A stretch of 64,000 bases of DNA from an uncultured Lachnospiraceae bacterium (lineage in GTDB: Bacteria > Bacillota > Clostridia > Lachnospirales > Lachnospiraceae). Of this stretch, positions 52,339-60,827 are shown piece by piece. A program made the translations under genes and the position numbers. The DNA lies in the NCBI GenBank assembly GCA_910578885.1, contig CAJTSH010000019.1:1-64000 (forward strand). The letters are read 5' to 3'. How positions within the stretch are numbered: the first letter of the stretch is position 1; the number at the start of each line of letters is the position of its first letter. The notes below the pieces were generated by a model that saw only the letters and a list, made by a program, of their open reading frames with translations, was not told where the DNA came from and made no database searches.

Positions 52339-54252
52339 CTATTTACCGATAAGTATCCGGATTGACAGCCCGGATATTTCTATCATATCCTGCTTTTCCA
52401 GTGTGTGTTCACAGTTAAATGGTTCCTCCAAAGCAGTATCCATCATCATTGTCCAGCTTTTCCCTCTCGGAAGCTTCGGAATGGCAAGAAATTTTTTACC
52501 GTTGTGGAAATTATAAGCAATATAAACGAAATCATTGCTCTTACCCTCTTCTGAATAGCTGCCGCAGTACAGCATTCCCACAAATTGCCTGCTTGGCTCG
52601 AATCCAACCACCCATGCCCGGTCACTGTGGTACGACAAATCCGGATATCCGATTCCCTGATAGTCGTGCATATACATCGGGTTCTTCATTCGTATAATCG
52701 GATGACTGCGCCTGAAATCTAAAAGTTTGCCCACATATTCCACGAACTTCCGATTATTCCTTGCCTCCCGCCAGTTAATCCAGCCCGTCTTATTGTCCTG
52801 ACAATAAGCATTGTTATTGCCGCCTTGAGAATTGCCGAACTCATCACCCGAAGCAATCAGCGGGATTCCCTGTGCAAAGCAGACCATTGCCATCGCATTG
52901 CGCATCTGCTTCCTGCGCAGAGATTGAATGTACTTCCGTCTTGTCGGTCCTTCTATCCCATAGTTGCTGCTGAAATTCCAGTCAAGTCCATCCGCATTGT
53001 TTTCTCCGTTTTCATAATTGTGCTTCTCACTGTATAAAAATATATCAGCAAGTGTAAAGCTGTTGTTAATTGCAGCATAATTAACATAATTCAGTATTTT
53101 ATGCTGCTTTTTCTGTTGATTCGCAAAGTCATAAAGACTCCCATCAATATGGTTCAATAGCTTACGAAGCGGATACATATACTCATCATTATACACGTAA
53201 AGATGCGGATATGCCGTCTTATCCGCCGTAAGTTCCGGCTCAAACCCTATATAGAACAGCTTTGTGCGGCTTAAGATCAAATCCTGAGCCATTGCCTTCA
53301 CCGGAAGGGAATTTCCCAGCAGATGAAAGCCATCCACATGATAATTCATCACCCAAAAACGCAGTACGTCTATCATCATATTTTGATTCATTTTATCGTC
53401 AAAATAGACTTCCATGATACATTCCATGCGGTTACGGTGAAGCAGCTTAATTAAATCCTTAAATTCCTTCACTTCATCTCCAAATGCTCCATAGGATGCC
53501 TTGGGCGCAAAATAATTCCCCGGAAGATAGCCCCAATAGTTCACTTTCTCCACTTTCTGTTCTTCCGGCTGCTCCCTTTCTTTCAAATCCTCTTCTGCAT
53601 CTGCCGCACCTTCTCCCTGCTCCTTATGCACATTCTCCTCATGCTTCTTCCAGGTCAGATAATCCGGCAGCTTTTGTATCTTTGGAATCACCAATTCCTC
53701 AAACTCATAGACCGGCATAAGCTCCACCGTAGTGATTCCCAGCTCCTTCAAATAAGGAATCTTATCTGCAACAGCCGCAAAAGTCCCCCGTTTTCTGCCC
53801 TTAGCGCCGCCGTCCATAGAAAATCCCCGAACGTGCAGTTTATACATCACCATATCTTCTCCCGGTATCTCCGGCGTACGGTCGCCTTCCCAGTCATACT
53901 CTTCTCCCGCAAATCCTCCGCGCACCTGATAGGAATCCTTGCTTCGGGCCGTATCAAACCACCGCTCTCTTCCCGCTATCCTAGCTGCATATGGATCTAT
54001 CATCTCCTCCCCATCTATCTCATAATTATATTGATAGTGTCTGACATCCAGTTTCTCTACCAGACAGGACCGCAAAGAACCGATGCAGTATTCCTTTGGT
54101 ACCTCTATCCTTGTTCTATCTCCTGTTTTTCTCCGATATAGCAAAATAGCACAATCCGCTTCCTTTTTCCCTTCAAATGTAAAGATTGTTCCGGCATTTG
54201 TTATCACCGTTCCCATTTTTGCATAATCCCCTTCTCTTATGGCATACTTCAT
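52339..54252 (-). CDS. GlgX/isoamylase-like GH13 protein lacking catalytic residues
   Basis: A 637-residue protein with a CBM48-like N-terminal domain (about 10-90), the conserved GlgX motif NYWGYLPGNYFAPKASYG (238-255) and the C-terminal MAMVCFAQGIPLIASGDEFGNSQGGNNNAYCQDN. The four GH13 regions are degenerate: region I EVYFDDKM, region II VDGFHLLGNS with no nucleophile Asp, region III KLFYIGFE without the Glu, region IV AINNSFTL in place of AHDGFTL. It is probably not a hydrolase; glycan binding or regulation is inferred. ATG 54285 is an alternative start. The divergent neighbour is an HD-GYP gene. Confidence 0.8.
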   Translation of the reverse strand: MKYAIREGDYAKMGTVITNAGTIFTFEGKKEADCAILLYRRKTGDRTRIEVPKEYCIGSLRSCLVEKLDVRHYQYNYEIDGEEMIDPYAARIAGRERWFDTARSKDSYQVRGGFAGEEYDWEGDRTPEIPGEDMVMYKLHVRGFSMDGGAKGRKRGTFAAVADKIPYLKELGITTVELMPVYEFEELVIPKIQKLPDYLTWKKHEENVHKEQGEGAADAEEDLKEREQPEEQKVEKVNYWGYLPGNYFAPKASYGAFGDEVKEFKDLIKLLHRNRMECIMEVYFDDKMNQNMMIDVLRFWVMNYHVDGFHLLGNSLPVKAMAQDLILSRTKLFYIGFEPELTADKTAYPHLYVYNDEYMYPLRKLLNHIDGSLYDFANQQKKQHKILNYVNYAAINNSFTLADIFLYSEKHNYENGENNADGLDWNFSSNYGIEGPTRRKYIQSLRRKQMRNAMAMVCFAQGIPLIASGDEFGNSQGGNNNAYCQDNKTGWINWREARNNRKFVEYVGKLLDFRRSHPIIRMKNPMYMHDYQGIGYPDLSYHSDRAWVVGFEPSRQFVGMLYCGSYSEEGKSNDFVYIAYNFHNGKKFLAIPKLPRGKSWTMMMDTALEEPFNCEHTLEKQDMIEISGLSIRILIGK

Positions 54253-54446
54253 TCTAATTCCGCCTCTCTGTATAAGTCTCTCCATATGTCTCCAGATTCT
54301 ATTATAGATTAAACCGTTTTATTTGTATAGTTAAAATCTTTTTTTCTTTTTCTTATTTTTTTCTGCCGTTTGTGCTTCTGTTCACGCTCTTCGGCTATTC
54401 CAGCGACCCGTTGGTCACAGATATACCTTGTTGGCTTGTATAACTG

Positions 54447-54475
54447 TTGACTTTTTTTCCCGACGTTTCTATAAT
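54447..54475 (+). promoter_or_regulatory. sigma-A type promoter of the HD-GYP gene
   Basis: TTGACT at 54447-54452 and TATAAT at 54470-54475 with a 17-base spacer, about 40 bases before the start codon. The rest of the 54286-54520 gap shows nothing that I recognise. Confidence 0.85.
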
Positions 54476-54520
54476 GAACTTAGGACAATTTTATGGCATT
54501 AGTTTCATGGAGTGAGTATT

Positions 54521-55615
54521 ATGCACACAGTAAAAACTGCTGATTTAAAACCTGGCATGGTGACTGCCGTCAATGTCAAAACCAAGGCAGGACAAGTTAT
54601 CGTTGAAAAAAACAAATTTCTGACACATCAGATGATCGCTCATATTGAATATTATAATATCCCCAGCATCAAAGTATTAGACGGCGCTCTCCCTGACGCA
54701 ACAATTCATGCAATGGTAAATGAGCGGCAGGCATCCGAAAGCTATTTCCAAAAGATTCGGGAAAGCCATGAGTTTCACGAATTTAAGGACAGTTACGAAA
54801 AAAAAGTTAATTTTCTGGAGCATACCTTAAATGATGCAGTCGCAAAAAATCTGCCGCCGGATGAGGATTCCCTCCTCGAGCAGGCATTAAAATTATTTGC
54901 CAAGAATGCAACTACGATTTCTATGTTCGATATGCTGCACAATATGCGCTCTATCAATGATTCCACTTACGCCCACAGTATGAACGTGGCGTTGATCGGA
55001 CGTATGATGGGAATGTGGATGAATTTTGATTCTAAAGCGCTCGACATCTTAACTCTCGGCGGAATGTTCCACGATATCGGCAAATCCAAAGTACCGGAGG
55101 CTATTTTAAACAAACCCGGCAGGTTGACTCCCGACGAGTTTGAGGAAATCAAAAAGCATCCCCGCTATGGATATGAAATCTTACGGGACATGCCGCTTGA
55201 TCCTGCCGTCAAAAAAATCACACTATACCACCATGAGCGCTGCGACGGCAGCGGCTACCCTATCGGTCTGTGCAGTGACGAAATTGATGATTTTTCTATT
55301 ATTATTGCCATTGCGGACGTGTATGACGCCATGACCGCAGATCGTATTTACCGCAGCGGCATGTGTCCTTTTGAAGCAATTGCAATTTTTGAGCAGGAAG
55401 GGTTAAGTAAATACAAACCACAGTATATCCTGACTTTTCTGGAGCGGATTGCAAATACATACGTAGGTAACAATGTCCTTTTAAGCAACGGTGTTACCGG
55501 TAAAATTGTGTTGATTAACAAACAATTCCTGACTCGTCCTGTAATTCAGATTTCTGACGAGGAATTTATAAATCTTGAGAAACACCCTGAAATCTATGTT
55601 CAGGCAATTATATAG
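54521..55615 (+). CDS. HD-GYP domain protein (putative c-di-GMP phosphodiesterase)
   Basis: A 364-residue protein. The N-terminal ~120 residues are of the DUF3391-like type (LKPGMVTAVNVKTKAG). The HD-GYP domain has AHSMNVA (His151), the HD pair in GGMFHDIGKSKVPEAILNKPG (184-185) and HHERCDGSGYPIGL (237-250), which is a full HHExxDGxGYP motif, so catalysis of c-di-GMP breakdown is expected. ATG 54521 follows GGAGTGAG; a GTG at 54512 is less likely. It is followed after 13 bases by the DUF1292 gene. Confidence 0.92.
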   Translation: MHTVKTADLKPGMVTAVNVKTKAGQVIVEKNKFLTHQMIAHIEYYNIPSIKVLDGALPDATIHAMVNERQASESYFQKIRESHEFHEFKDSYEKKVNFLEHTLNDAVAKNLPPDEDSLLEQALKLFAKNATTISMFDMLHNMRSINDSTYAHSMNVALIGRMMGMWMNFDSKALDILTLGGMFHDIGKSKVPEAILNKPGRLTPDEFEEIKKHPRYGYEILRDMPLDPAVKKITLYHHERCDGSGYPIGLCSDEIDDFSIIIAIADVYDAMTADRIYRSGMCPFEAIAIFEQEGLSKYKPQYILTFLERIANTYVGNNVLLSNGVTGKIVLINKQFLTRPVIQISDEEFINLEKHPEIYVQAII

Positions 55616-55628
55616 AAAGAGGTGGCTT

Positions 55629-55940
55629 ATGGGAAACCCAAACGAACTTGATGATGCAGACGATATCCGTGTAACCTTAAATATGGATGATGGCAATGAT
55701 ATAGAATGCCGGATTCTTACCATTTTTGATGTAGGCGAGCAAGATTACATCGCACTGCTCCCGCTTGATGAGGACGGAAATGACAACGAAGACGGCGAAG
55801 TATTTATCTACCGCTATTTTGAGGATGAGGATGGCGAACCTTCCTTAGACAACATTGCTTCGGACGAAGAATATGAAACCGTTTCCGACCGTTTCGATGA
55901 ACTGTTAGATGAAGAGCTGTTTGATTCTTTGGAGAATTAG
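55629..55940 (+). CDS. DUF1292-family protein
   Basis: A 103-residue very acidic protein of the DUF1292 family: CRILTIFDVGEQDYIALLPLDEDG and EVFIYRYFEDEDGEPSLDNIASDEEYETVSDRFDELL. The function of the family is unknown; members are common in Firmicutes near the yrvF/yrrK type genes. ATG 55629 has GAAAGAGGTGG upstream; it is in the HD-GYP transcript and followed by a terminator. Confidence 0.88.
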   Translation: MGNPNELDDADDIRVTLNMDDGNDIECRILTIFDVGEQDYIALLPLDEDGNDNEDGEVFIYRYFEDEDGEPSLDNIASDEEYETVSDRFDELLDEELFDSLEN

Positions 55941-55950
55941 ACGCTTACTG

Positions 55951-56001
55951 CGCAGATTGGTCAGTCAAAGCTGTTTACTGACTAATCTGCGTATTTTATT
56001 T
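55951..56001 (+). terminator. intrinsic terminator after the DUF1292 gene
   Basis: CGCAGATTGGTCAGT (55951-55965) pairs with ACTGACTAATCTGCG (55977-55991) with one mismatch across an 11-base loop and is followed by TATTTTATTT. It overlaps the 3' end of the convergent helicase gene. Confidence 0.9.
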
Positions 56002-57834
56002 CTCCCCCATCTCCTGTAAAAACCGCGATGGCTCCATTTCATGATTATTCATTGTATCCACCCAATATAAATTCAGCCGGCTTTTCGCCCTTGTCATTCC
56101 CACATAGAACATACGCCGCTCTTCCTCCACATCCTCTTCTAAGACCGCCTTCTTATAAGGGATAATGTTTTCATTCACATCAATGATATAGACCTCTTCA
56201 TATTCCAGTCCCTTCGCACTGTGGAAGGTAGAAAGGGCTACCCGATCCTCCTCCTGCATTGCCCGCATTGCCTGCGCCTGCAATTCCTTTCGGTATTCTG
56301 CGATATGTTCCTGCCATGAATCATAATCCGGGTATTCCTTTGCCGCTTCCTGCAGCTCCTCTAGGATTTCAAATAATTCCTCCTGCCGAATCTGTCGGTA
56401 ATCGGCATACTCTTTTAAATAATCGTCATATCCGATTCCCCGCCGGATATAGTTGATTGCCGCATAACATGCCATGTTCTTTAACATCTTACAGTCGTAA
56501 GCAAGCCGGTCGATCCGCTCCGCGATCCACTCTTGGTCGTTCTTCGAATAATAGTCCGCCCACACGTCAAATGCCACCGTCTTTTCTTCCAGGCTATCTC
56601 TTCCGATATAGCGTTTCGGGCGGTTCATAATCTGCAAAAAATCCGCCCGCTGCCGGCTTCCCTGAGCAATCCGCATATAGGCAAAGATATCTCTTGCAAT
56701 CCAATGGTCATAGATATCCGGAACCTTATCCCGCGTCTTAAACGGAATATTATATTCTAAAAGCTGCTCCATCAAAAGACGCGGCTGTGTATTTGTCCGA
56801 AACAATACCGCCGTCTGAGAATATCTCCCGCCTTCTGCCACAAATCTGCGGATACCTTCAATGACGGCAAGATTTTCTTCTCTCTGGTTTTTAAACTTCT
56901 TGACAAATACGGCATGCTCCGTTTCCCGCACCGACACGATTTTTTTTGTAAACCGCAGCTTATTATTGGCTATGACACGCCCGGATTTTTCTACAATATC
57001 AGCCGCACACCGATAATTTATCTCCAGCACGATATGCGCCGCCTTCGGATAGTCCTTTGCAAATGCCTGCATTACCTGAGGCGCCGCCCCGCGGAAACGG
57101 TAAATGGACTGGTCGTCATCCCCCACCGCAAACAGATTCTGCTTCGGCTCTGCCATCATTTTTACAATTTCATACTGTAATCTGCTGACATCCTGATATT
57201 CATCTACCAGAATAAACGGAAAACGTTTCTGCCAAAGGGCAAGGATATCCTTACGCTCCCGGAAAAGCTCATAGGTATAGACCAGCATATCGTCAAAATC
57301 AATCAGCCTGTGCCGGCGCAAAGTATCCTGATACTGTCTATAAATTCTGCGAAAGGTGTCCGCCGGACAATTACCGGAATAATAATGCTCAATTTCCACC
57401 TGAGAATTTTTGACCATGCTGATTTCTCCAAGCAAAAGCCCGATGTACTCATTTTCGTCCTCATAATCCAGATGAAATTTTCGTACCATATCCCGCAGAA
57501 TCAGAAATTTCTGCTCTTCCCGAAGGATATTCTCTGCGGTATAGTGATAAGCATGCTTTAAAATAGTAAAAAAGATGGCATGAAAGGTTCCGAACGTCAC
57601 AGGCGTACTTCTTTGCCCCATGAGCTTTAGGAAACGCCCCTTCATCTCCATTGCCGCAGCCTTTGTAAATGTCACCACAAGTATATCAGACGGTTTCACC
57701 TTATATTTTTCAATTAAATTCTTCGTTCTTCGGGTAATGACAAGAGTTTTCCCAGAACCCGGTCCTGCCAGTGTCAGGCAAGGACCGGTAAAATGATTGA
57801 TTGCTGTGAGTTGTCCTTCGTTAAATTGTTTCAT
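55996..57834 (-). CDS. UvrD/PcrA-type superfamily 1 helicase
   Basis: A 612-residue ATP-dependent 3'-5' DNA helicase, shorter than the ~720-residue PcrA. Motif I is LAGPGSGKTLVITRR, motif Ia TFTKAAAMEMK, motif II LVDEYQDVSRLQYE, motif III GDDDQSIYRFRGA, motif V LSTFHSAKGLEYEEVYIIDV and motif VI EERRMFYVGMTRA. All are intact. It is preceded by the NYN-LOTUS gene, 38 bases upstream, which may form an operon. Confidence 0.93.
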   Translation of the reverse strand: MKQFNEGQLTAINHFTGPCLTLAGPGSGKTLVITRRTKNLIEKYKVKPSDILVVTFTKAAAMEMKGRFLKLMGQRSTPVTFGTFHAIFFTILKHAYHYTAENILREEQKFLILRDMVRKFHLDYEDENEYIGLLLGEISMVKNSQVEIEHYYSGNCPADTFRRIYRQYQDTLRRHRLIDFDDMLVYTYELFRERKDILALWQKRFPFILVDEYQDVSRLQYEIVKMMAEPKQNLFAVGDDDQSIYRFRGAAPQVMQAFAKDYPKAAHIVLEINYRCAADIVEKSGRVIANNKLRFTKKIVSVRETEHAVFVKKFKNQREENLAVIEGIRRFVAEGGRYSQTAVLFRTNTQPRLLMEQLLEYNIPFKTRDKVPDIYDHWIARDIFAYMRIAQGSRQRADFLQIMNRPKRYIGRDSLEEKTVAFDVWADYYSKNDQEWIAERIDRLAYDCKMLKNMACYAAINYIRRGIGYDDYLKEYADYRQIRQEELFEILEELQEAAKEYPDYDSWQEHIAEYRKELQAQAMRAMQEEDRVALSTFHSAKGLEYEEVYIIDVNENIIPYKKAVLEEDVEEERRMFYVGMTRAKSRLNLYWVDTMNNHEMEPSRFLQEMGEK

Positions 57835-57872
57835 TTCTTATCCATTTCTGCTAAATTGTCTCTGCGTACATT

Positions 57873-58826
57873 CTATTTTTTCAGCTTTACCGTATTGGCA
57901 TTCACACTTAAGCCATGAATACTGCGCAGGAATTTGGACATTGCCTTATAACCGTAATTGCTCACTTCAAATCCTCGGTGCTTCCGTTTCAGTTCCTCAT
58001 GAATGATGGAAAGATTATCAATCGTTCCTCCATTTTTCCAAATCATGTCAAAAATTTCTGCTTCTATTTCCTGTCTGCTGACCTGTGTCTGTTCCTTTTC
58101 AAGGTAAGAGTGGTTGCTGTCTTTCTTTACCCGGAAATGCTTCATCTCTTCATTCAAAAATACACTCAGCTTGGAATATCCATAGTTTCTGGCGTCAAAA
58201 TCCGTAAACTTCTCCGCCAGACGGTTCCCCACATATCCCAAATCCAAAACTCCGCTTCCCTGCTCATTGAACATCATATTGATGGTCTTTTCCACCTCTT
58301 CGATACTGGTTACATTGTCCATATCCAGACTCTGCGCTAAAAGCTCCGGTGAACCTGACAGTTCCTTTTCCGTCTCTCCCACCAGATTCAAAAGGACGAA
58401 CTTATTACAAGCCTTTTTCAATGCCTGAGGCGTCTTGGATTCTCCCATTCCCAGTACATATTTCTGCTCTTCCCGAAGCCGCATGGCAAGCCTTGTGAAA
58501 TCGCTGTCACTGGTCACTAGGCAAAATCCATCTACTTTGTCCTTATAAAGCAAATCCATTGCATCAATTACCATTGCCATATCGGTTGCATTCTTTCCGG
58601 TGGTATAATCAAACTGCTGAATCGGCATAATGGAATAGTCCAAAAGCTTCTTCTCCGTCCAATCCGAGCCTTTCGACCAGTTTCCATAGATACGCCGGCA
58701 GGACGCATATCCATATTTATCCAGTTCGTCAAAAATAACCTGCGCATATTTTGCACTGACATTATCCGCATCAATCAAAACTGCAAATTGTTTTTTTTCT
58801 TCTACGGTTCCTGTTTCTTTCCCCAT
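57873..58826 (-). CDS. NYN-domain protein with two OST-HTH/LOTUS domains
   Basis: A 317-residue protein. The N-terminal NYN domain (about 12-150) is a PIN-like RNase fold with the acidic residues in VLIDADNVSAK, TDMAMVIDAMDLLY and LVTSDSDFTRLAMRL. Two C-terminal LOTUS-type winged helices follow (about 175-235 and 250-315), each ending in NYGYSKLSVFL or NYGYKAMSKFL. Such proteins are predicted to bind and cleave RNA; the target is unknown. Immediately downstream is a helicase. Confidence 0.88.
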   Translation of the reverse strand: MGKETGTVEEKKQFAVLIDADNVSAKYAQVIFDELDKYGYASCRRIYGNWSKGSDWTEKKLLDYSIMPIQQFDYTTGKNATDMAMVIDAMDLLYKDKVDGFCLVTSDSDFTRLAMRLREEQKYVLGMGESKTPQALKKACNKFVLLNLVGETEKELSGSPELLAQSLDMDNVTSIEEVEKTINMMFNEQGSGVLDLGYVGNRLAEKFTDFDARNYGYSKLSVFLNEEMKHFRVKKDSNHSYLEKEQTQVSRQEIEAEIFDMIWKNGGTIDNLSIIHEELKRKHRGFEVSNYGYKAMSKFLRSIHGLSVNANTVKLKK

Positions 58827-58927
58827 GCTTTTCCCTCTCTATACTTCTTCAATCGGGCAGGGAAGATTTCTTCCCCTGCTCGCCGTGCGAGACCGCTGCT
58901 GATTTCTCTGTGCGCCCCTGTGCATAT

Positions 58928-58957
58928 AAAAGTGCAGACAACCTTGCCTGCACCTTT
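58928..58957 (-). terminator. intrinsic terminator of gltX
   Basis: On the minus strand AAAGGTGCAG (58957-58948) pairs with CTGCACTTTT (58937-58928) across a 10-base loop, followed by ATATG. The U tract is short (TTTTATA), so the call is moderate. It lies just after the gltX stop. Confidence 0.65.
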
Positions 58958-58960
58958 ATC

Positions 58961-60418
58961 TTACTTGATTTCACCCAACTTTTCAATCGCCTTTTCAATT
59001 CTGGCTATGGACTCTTCCTTTCCAAGGACCTCCATCAGCTCTGTCGCTCCGCCCGGCGTCATCTGCTTGCCGGATACGGCTGTACGAATCGGCCACAAAA
59101 CATACCCGTTCTTATAGCCCTTCTCCTTCACAAAATCGGAGAGGACCTGATACAGCGCATCATTGCTGTAATCCTCCTGCTGCACAAGTACCGGAAGAAC
59201 CTCCTGTAATACCGTAAGGGAGCTTTCCTCTGTCGTCTTCATTTTCTTGTGCACATACATCGCGCTGTCATATTCCGGTACTGCCTCAAAGAAATCTATG
59301 TGCTCTGCAATATCCGGAAATGTCTCAATTCTCGTCTTCACCATAGCAGCAATTTTCCTAAAATCATAATTCTTAGAAATCATTTTCTTAAGATAAGGCT
59401 CTGCCATCTCATAGAACGGCTCAAACTCCATCGCCTTGATGTATTCTCCGTTCATCCACTTCAATTTCGTATAGTCAAATACAGCCGGCGATTTACTCAT
59501 ATGATGATAATCAAAGGCTTCCACCAGCTCCTCCAATGAGAAAATCTCCCTGTTCTCGGAAGGGCTCCATCCCAGCAATGCCACAAAGTTCACAATCGCC
59601 TCAGTCAGAAAGCCCTGCTCGATCAAATCCTCATAGGATGAATGTCCGCAGCGTTTGCTCAGCTTCTGATGCTCTTCGTTGGTAATCAATGGACAATGCA
59701 CATAAACGGGAACCTCCCAGCCAAACGCCTCATACAGACGGTTGTATTTTGGAGATGAGGACAGATATTCGTTTCCTCTTACGACATGCGTGATTCCCAT
59801 CAGATGGTCGTCCACCACATTCGCAAAATTATAAGTCGGATAGCCGTCGGACTTAATCAGAATCATATCGTCTAATTCCGAATTATCCACGGTAATCTCT
59901 CCGTAGATATCATCCATGAAGGTCGTAGTTCCCGTAGTCGGATTATTCTGACGGATGACATAGGGCACCCCTGCCGCCAGCTTCTCCTCTACTTCTTCCT
60001 TGGAAAGATGCAGACAATGTTTGTCATAGGTGACAATCTCCTTGCCGGCCACTTCCTGACGCAGACTCTCCAAACGCTCTTTGTCGCAGAAACAATAATA
60101 CGCCTCGCCCTTCTCAATCAATTTCTTCGCATATTCCAGATAGACGCCTTTCTCTTGACGCTCGCTCTGCACGTAGGGTCCTACGCCTCCGTCCTTGTCC
60201 GGTCCTTCGTCATGAATCAATCCCGTCTTCTGCAGCGTGCGGTAAATAATATCCACCGCTCCTTCTACATACCGCTCCTGATCCGTATCTTCAATTCTTA
60301 AAATAAAATCTCCACCCTCATGCTTGGCAATCAGGTACGCATACAAAGCCGTACGCAGATTTCCCACATGCATTCTCCCAGTCGGACTCGGTGCAAATCT
60401 TGTTCTAACCTTACTCAT
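58961..60418 (-). CDS. gltX: glutamyl-tRNA synthetase
   Basis: A 485-residue class I synthetase. The HIGH-type motif is FAPSPTGRMHVGNLRTALY and the KMSKS-type motif is HQKLSKRCGHSSY. FILRIEDTDQERYVEGA and LVRGNEYLSSSPKYN are further family markers. A single gltX in such lineages often charges both tRNA-Glu and tRNA-Gln, with amidation, but this is not tested here. It has a GC hairpin before its AAGGAGGAAA site, as trpS has. Confidence 0.97.
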   Translation of the reverse strand: MSKVRTRFAPSPTGRMHVGNLRTALYAYLIAKHEGGDFILRIEDTDQERYVEGAVDIIYRTLQKTGLIHDEGPDKDGGVGPYVQSERQEKGVYLEYAKKLIEKGEAYYCFCDKERLESLRQEVAGKEIVTYDKHCLHLSKEEVEEKLAAGVPYVIRQNNPTTGTTTFMDDIYGEITVDNSELDDMILIKSDGYPTYNFANVVDDHLMGITHVVRGNEYLSSSPKYNRLYEAFGWEVPVYVHCPLITNEEHQKLSKRCGHSSYEDLIEQGFLTEAIVNFVALLGWSPSENREIFSLEELVEAFDYHHMSKSPAVFDYTKLKWMNGEYIKAMEFEPFYEMAEPYLKKMISKNYDFRKIAAMVKTRIETFPDIAEHIDFFEAVPEYDSAMYVHKKMKTTEESSLTVLQEVLPVLVQQEDYSNDALYQVLSDFVKEKGYKNGYVLWPIRTAVSGKQMTPGGATELMEVLGKEESIARIEKAIEKLGEIK

Positions 60419-60431
60419 TCTTTCCTCCTTC

Positions 60432-60450
60432 TGGCCTGTTCTTCACGCCA
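60432..60450 (-). promoter_or_regulatory. leader hairpin before gltX
   Basis: On the minus strand TGGCGTG and CAGGCCA pair with one mismatch around AAGAA, followed by GAAGGAGGAAA. It matches the hairpin before trpS across about 34 bases with two differences. The rest of 60451-60637 shows no gene or clear site. Confidence 0.65.
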
Positions 60451-60637
60451 TCTAGTGTACTGTACAGCCAAATCTTCATATTTCTATGCAGGAAGCCTTC
60501 TGCCGCCTGCGCTATCAATAATCTAGCATACCATTCCCTTTATTACAAGCGTAAAGCAGGATGTTTTTACATATTGGCAACGGTTCCATTACTGTTCACA
60601 CGATGCCGTTCACTACGCTGCACGGCTCTGAGAGCCA

Positions 60638-60817
60638 TCAATAACAACGTGATTTATTCTCCCGCTTCACTGCCGTACACTTGTCCTGCCTACAGCTTCC
60701 GCACGTCCCCTGACAACCGGTGCAGCCTCCCCGCCTCCTCCTGCGGCGCAGAAGAGAAACGGCGGCAGCCAGCCAGCACGCCAGCAGCGCAAGAATCATC
60801 CAATCCCCGATTCCCAT
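60638..60817 (-). CDS. FeoB-associated Cys-rich membrane protein
   Basis: A 59-residue protein with one membrane segment (about 4-22), a run of six Arg, and a Cys-rich tail CTGCQGTCGSC. This is the FeoB-associated family that follows feoB in Firmicutes; a role in delivering or sensing ferrous iron is suspected. ATG 60817 is preceded by AGGAGGATGACA; a frame to 60886 would overlap feoB. The gene starts 10 bases after feoB. Confidence 0.88.
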   Translation of the reverse strand: MGIGDWMILALLACWLAAAVSLLRRRRRRGGCTGCQGTCGSCRQDKCTAVKRENKSRCY

Positions 60818-60827
60818 TGTCATCCTC

